From Apiosordaria backusii (taxonomy: Eukaryota > Ascomycota > Sordariomycetes > Sordariales > Lasiosphaeriaceae), in the NCBI GenBank assembly GCA_030549205.1, contig JAUKTV010000010.1, positions 558,001 to 622,000 on the forward strand: a stretch of DNA of 64,000 nt. Reading direction: 5' to 3'. This document shows positions 63,801 to 64,000 of this stretch, piece by piece (the stretch's first letter is position 1; each line of letters opens with the position of its first letter). The position numbers were made by a program, and so were the translations under genes. The notes beneath the pieces are model-generated. The model did not search any database. It saw only the letters and a list, made by a program, of their open reading frames with translations, and had not been told where the DNA came from.

Positions 63801-64000
63801 CTATTTCTTCTGCCTCAACAAACAATGCCTCCCCCACCGTCTCCTAAACCTCTCCGGAATAACCTCCCAATCGGGCACCCACAACGCCCTCGCCAAAAAC
63901 GGTGTCCTCTCGGCATCCAAAAACGGCAAACACTTCACCTCCTCCCACCTCTCGGCATTCTTCGCATAATCCGGCTCATTCGGCGGTAGTTCCTCATCGT
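63801..64000 (-). CDS. 3' end of an unidentified gene leaving the right edge
   Basis: The minus strand from 63998 reads 65 codons to a TAG at 63803-63801. The translation is regular and protein-like: PPNEPDYAKNAERWEEVKCL, PFLDAERTPFLARALWVPDW, EVIPERFRRRWGRHCLLRQK. Aromatic-plus-charged content and G/C-ending codons fit the real genes around. No family recognised from this part. The start lies beyond base 64000. Confidence 0.6.
   Translation of the reverse strand, partial: DEELPPNEPDYAKNAERWEEVKCLPFLDAERTPFLARALWVPDWEVIPERFRRRWGRHCLLRQKK

Noticed and set aside
1..64000. CRISPR array, prokaryotic operons or phage-like modules
   Set aside because: Intron structure and gene families show this is eukaryotic nuclear DNA; no spaced repeats of CRISPR type were seen.
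1..64000. Intact transposon or secondary-metabolite gene cluster
   Set aside because: No transposase, reverse transcriptase, polyketide synthase or peptide synthetase motif was found; the GMC, SDR and permease genes are not adjacent to any core biosynthetic gene.

Overview
This window is nuclear DNA of a filamentous ascomycete, most likely a sordariomycete of the Neurospora/Podospora/Chaetomium group. The evidence is short introns (about 50-140 nt) with GTANGT-like donors and RCTAAC-like branch sites, a lone dispersed 5S rRNA gene, and fungal families such as DUF6606/DUF3638, DUF3433, Sordariales zinc-knuckle proteins and fungal-type C2H2 proteins. Coordinates below come from splicing open frames by eye. 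Several real starts are internal ATGs of longer frames, and some exons are only a few bases long.

Left part (1-34 kb). An edge-truncated giant DUF6606/DUF3638 protein (-) is followed by a decayed NACHT/ankyrin (NLR-like) relic (-). Next come a DUF3433 membrane protein (+), a zinc-knuckle protein (-), a disordered protein (-), an HD-domain nucleotidase (-) and a GMC oxidoreductase (-). Then follow an NCS1 nucleobase/vitamin permease (+), an intron-containing tRNA-Glu(CTC) (+) and an amino-acid permease (+). After these lie a broken cyanamide hydratase gene (-), a small secreted cysteine-rich protein whose first exon is 6 nt (-), and a tandem set of three related F-box genes in different states of decay (-). 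A 5S rRNA gene (-) closes this part. It is the accessory-like part: relics, duplicated genes and long gene-poor gaps.

Middle part (34-48 kb). This is a dense housekeeping block: NUP170/NUP155 nucleoporin (-), 3-ketoacyl-CoA reductase IFA38 (-) head-to-head with ERG28 (+), GAL7 (-) divergent from ADA2 (+), and a short-chain dehydrogenase with an apparent frameshift (+). IFA38 and ERG28 both act in ER lipid synthesis (very-long-chain fatty acids and sterols) and share a 417-bp intergenic region.

Right part (48-64 kb). A NIPA-type magnesium transporter with a long disordered tail (+) is followed by an EXO5-like exonuclease (-) whose stop codon lies inside an interstitial telomere repeat flanked by an 18-bp direct duplication. 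Then come an F-box protein (+), three members of a fungal C2H2-derived family (-,+,+), and the 3' end of a gene leaving the right edge (-).

The most unusual signals are the telomere-repeat insertion at the end of the EXO5 gene, the cluster of degenerating genes (NLR relic, cyanamide hydratase, F-box paralogues), and the three-member C2H2-like cluster. No convincing new multi-gene system was seen.
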